Positions 26,303 through 28,462 of a stretch of DNA of 28,462 bases are shown here, in pieces. The translations under genes and the position numbers were made by a program. A model generated the notes under the pieces. It made no database searches and was not told the origin of the DNA. It saw only the letters and a program-made list of their open reading frames with translations. The stretch lies in NCBI GenBank assembly GCA_000787465.1, contig JSYX01000457.1, positions 1 to 28,462 of the forward strand, in the 5' to 3' direction. The stretch is from Thermomucor indicae-seudaticae. Taxonomy: Eukaryota; Mucoromycota; Mucoromycetes; Mucorales; Lichtheimiaceae. Numbering within the stretch: the stretch's first letter is position 1; each line of letters opens with the position of its first letter.

Positions 26303-27480
26303 AGGATGTATTCATCGTTGCCTGGAAGAAGTGAACTCGATATGTCGCCGTCGTGTGAATGGAGTTTGCATGACAATCATTGTCTCCTTTAAGCATCATC
26401 AGGAAAGTGACGTGGATCCTGAAGCGCATGCCCCCAGGAAGCACAGGCGTCAGCAACGGCGGTGCGTGAGAGAGACAAGGCAGATCAGAAAGAAGTTTTT
26501 ACTGCCTGTTAGTCCTTATATGTTGACTACATAAGGAATTAGATACGAAGATGGAGACGGGCATGAACAACCATTATTTAACATCGCGTTACGACAAAAT
26601 GCAAAAGAAGCCGGACGACAAGAAATGGCTTTTAAGGTCAGAGAATACCTGATAGCTTAAAAGCGTACATTATTAACTGTGACAGCGGCTCCATTAGTAG
26701 GATCCTAATCGGTTCGGTTTGGTGTCGGTCCTCGGCCTGGACGGAACCGACCTGGAAACCACTTAGAACGTGTGCACCAAAACCGTAATCGTTATCGAAT
26801 TGACCGAGCGAACAAATGCAAAGAACCAAGCAATAACGAAACCAAAGGAGCCGAAAGAGACTGTACTTTTCAATGAAGCGCAGTACTCTGTGTCCTTGTT
26901 GGTACAGTTTTGGTCCAAGCTGGAAGTCGGTCCAGTAGTCCAGTATAATCTCACAGAAATGGATGAAGACGGTTTTTGACCGCACCAAGTTGGATTTTGC
27001 TTCCTGTATACGCTACAAGCCGTATCGGTTGACTGACCAGGAAAACGAATCTTCACGGATACTCAAGTTCCGAATACGAATGTGGAAGCCAATCCATCGT
27101 AAGGAGGCTGAAATGCGTAGTCGAGATATGGCACGTTCACATAGCGCTCTTAATGAGACAGGCCACGAGTTAAATGGGACGGGTCAGGGGTTCGATCTGG
27201 GGCCCCGTTTGGGACCGTTGATTAGGACGCACGCTGTCCCGGTTATTAAATGGGACGGACCATAAACGGGACGGGTCATCCAGAGATCTGTCCCAATTCC
27301 TAGCCCTACGATCACAACCGTCATATGCAATTCTATTCACTTGGAATTTTTCAAGTGAGGAGAGGCCGGAGGGCCAGGCAGCACACCGACACCTCTCTGA
27401 ACACCAACGTTGTCTGAAGAATTTCTTCCATGTCATGTAGCTTGTCGAGCTGCGGCCTCCCTTGGAGCAGGAGTTTGATA
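26303..27480. other. Gene-poor spacer with GGTTCGG and GGGACGG words
   Basis: No gene is supported. Near 26710-26760 words such as GGTTCGGTTTGGTGTCGG recur loosely. At 27174-27290 the words TTAAATGGGACGG, AACGGGACGGG and GGGACCG repeat. Frames on both strands (26638-26988 minus, 26963-27265 plus, 27170-27556 minus) follow these repeats and match no family. Confidence 0.35.
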
Positions 27481-27489
27481 CACTGCGGA

Positions 27490-27680
27490 AGTTATCAAAT
27501 GTTACAGGAATTTGACCGTGGCAACGTTCCGGTAACACGTCGAATGTTACCAGCATGTTACCTTGTGATATTGACTTGGTAACATTTTAGAAAAAATGGA
27601 TCTGTTACCTTATAACATACGGTTAACATACGGAACGCTACCGAAGTGTTACCAGGTGGCAATCTTGTAACATTACAAAA
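27490..27680. repeat. Cluster of GTTACC/GGTAAC words
   Basis: Exact GTTACC or GGTAAC hexamers occur at 27531, 27546, 27557, 27578, 27604 and 27648, with near-copies (GTTACAGG at 27501, GGTTAACA at 27621, TGTAACATTACA at 27666). That is six exact copies in about 125 bp, in both orientations. There is no fixed period. It could be a decayed palindromic repeat or a cluster of binding sites. Confidence 0.6.
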
Positions 27681-27692
27681 TTCTTGCAGTGA

Positions 27693-27965
27693 ACGCTTAC
27701 GATCCCTACCTTAGATGTTAAAAACGCCATTCGAACGTGCCTTATATCTGAGTGGCAGCGTGGGGATGAGGTCAAATTCGATCAGTCCACCAAGTCCCTT
27801 CCTCGAAGCAATCTGAAACTGTGCATCGATGGCTCCGAATACATGAGGGTCATTCAAGCCGTTTTGATGCCTTTGGGGCACCGATCAGACGAAGAATTGG
27901 GCTCGAGAAAAAGACAAGTTGCATCATTGCAGAGAAAAGCGAACGTGCGGCTCTTTGATCATTGA
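27693..27965 (+). pseudogene. Protein-like exon or gene fossil, unassigned
   Basis: An open frame of 90 codons with no early ATG, preceded by a possible acceptor (TTCTTGCAG, ending at 27689). It reads KNAIRTCLISEWQRGDEVKF, then STKSLPRSNLKLCIDGSEYM, then RVIQAVLMPLGHRSDEELG, ending RLFDH and a stop. The composition is that of a real folded protein, not of chance translation. I cannot name the family. It may be the 5' or middle part of a gene continuing in the frames at 27966-28456, or a dead copy. Confidence 0.4.
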
Positions 27966-28121
27966 GCTTGCCATGGCAATCACTCACTTCACTTTACAGG
28001 ACATATCGTCAATTATGAAAGAAAGGATCACTGACCCTTTTACAGAGAGGAAGCGTCGCCTCGTCCTAGAAATCGAAGTGGACGAAATCCGACGCGCGTT
28101 TTTGGTCATATGCAACGTGCT

Positions 28122-28456
28122 ATGTCAACCAAAGAACGAACGATCCCGCCGCTTTCGCGCTTTTCGGGCATGTCCATCTTTCCTGCTCGGTCCACTGATA
28201 CCTCCGACGCGAAATCTATCTCCAGCGACAACTACGGAAGTGTCAGCATTGCAAGCACCAAGTTTTCCGAGGCTTCAAAGCATTGAGTACACAGCAAATG
28301 TCCGCTGCTATAAGCTTTGGAAAGAAGCAGGCTGGACCTGCACGCAACACCGACAACACACCAGTAGTCGACAATTCCTCGCGCGAGACATCCAACGGAA
28401 GATTTGATGATGATCACGACGAGCTGCCTGTGGTTGCGGCTGAGATGTTATTATAA
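28122..28456 (+). pseudogene. Ser/Thr-rich reading frame broken by one frameshift
   Basis: ATG at 28122 opens MSTKERTIPPLSRFSGMSIF and a Ser-rich stretch (DAKSISSDNYGSVSIASTKF) that stops at 28286. A frame offset by one base continues with the same kind of composition: ALSTQQMSAAISFGKKQAGP, TDNTPVVDNSSRETSNGRF, DDDHDELPVVAAEMLL, stop at 28454-28456. A single indel near 28278-28283 would account for the break. No GT donor at the break explains it as an intron. Whether this is one gene with the frame at 27693-27965 is unknown. Confidence 0.4.
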
Positions 28457-28462
28457 AAAGGG

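Overview
The window looks like nuclear DNA from an early-diverging fungus, most probably Mucoromycota. Coding regions are split by many very short introns (about 51-85 nt, once about 167 nt) with GTRNGT-type donors. It carries a canonical Dicer-like gene, a fungal-type concentrative nucleoside transporter and a Kismet/CHD6-9-type chromatin remodeller, a subfamily that budding yeast lacks. Between the genes lie AT-rich spacers with decayed transposon and gene fossils. No prokaryotic, CRISPR or viral genes are visible.

Layout, left to right. 1-910 (-): frameshifted relic of a LINE-type reverse transcriptase running off the left edge. 911-3538: gene-poor, with an inverted GGGTGAA repeat, a CTTGAATTC-rich patch and a degenerate 62-bp minisatellite (core GGTACCTCAAG). 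3539-8870 (+): Dicer-like ribonuclease, 7 exons, 1626 aa, all domains and catalytic residues present. About 9360-9840 (+): fossil of a Sec2/Rabin8-type Rab exchange factor. 10843-12732 (+): CNT nucleoside transporter, 3 exons, 582 aa, with a TATA box. 13430-14336 (-): broken copy of a mitochondrial dicarboxylate-type carrier. 15837-22414 (+): CHD subfamily III remodeller, 22 exons, 1772 aa, with an N-terminal polyQ and one GC-AG intron. 22526-23338 (-): small five-exon gene (151 aa) that I do not recognise, tail-to-tail with the CHD gene. 24142-25272 (-): intronless BAG-domain co-chaperone, 376 aa, with a TATA box and three CCAAT-containing repeats upstream. 25997-28462: weak reading frames, GGGACGG and GTTACC repeat patches, and a broken serine-rich reading frame at the right edge.

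The genes do not form an evident pathway or cluster. They are independent housekeeping or regulatory genes: RNA silencing, nucleoside uptake, chromatin remodelling and Hsp70 regulation. The intergenic space records retrotransposon activity and at least two dead gene copies. I found no clear new multi-gene system. The most distinctive items are the 62-bp minisatellite upstream of the Dicer gene, the unassigned 151-aa gene, the carrier and Sec2 fossils, two 63-nt stop-free introns (one inside the RNase IIIa signature) and the CCAAT repeat array at the BAG promoter. Exon boundaries were read by eye from splice signals, reading phase and family motifs. Every coding junction given for the Dicer, CNT, CHD and 151-aa genes keeps phase from start to stop.
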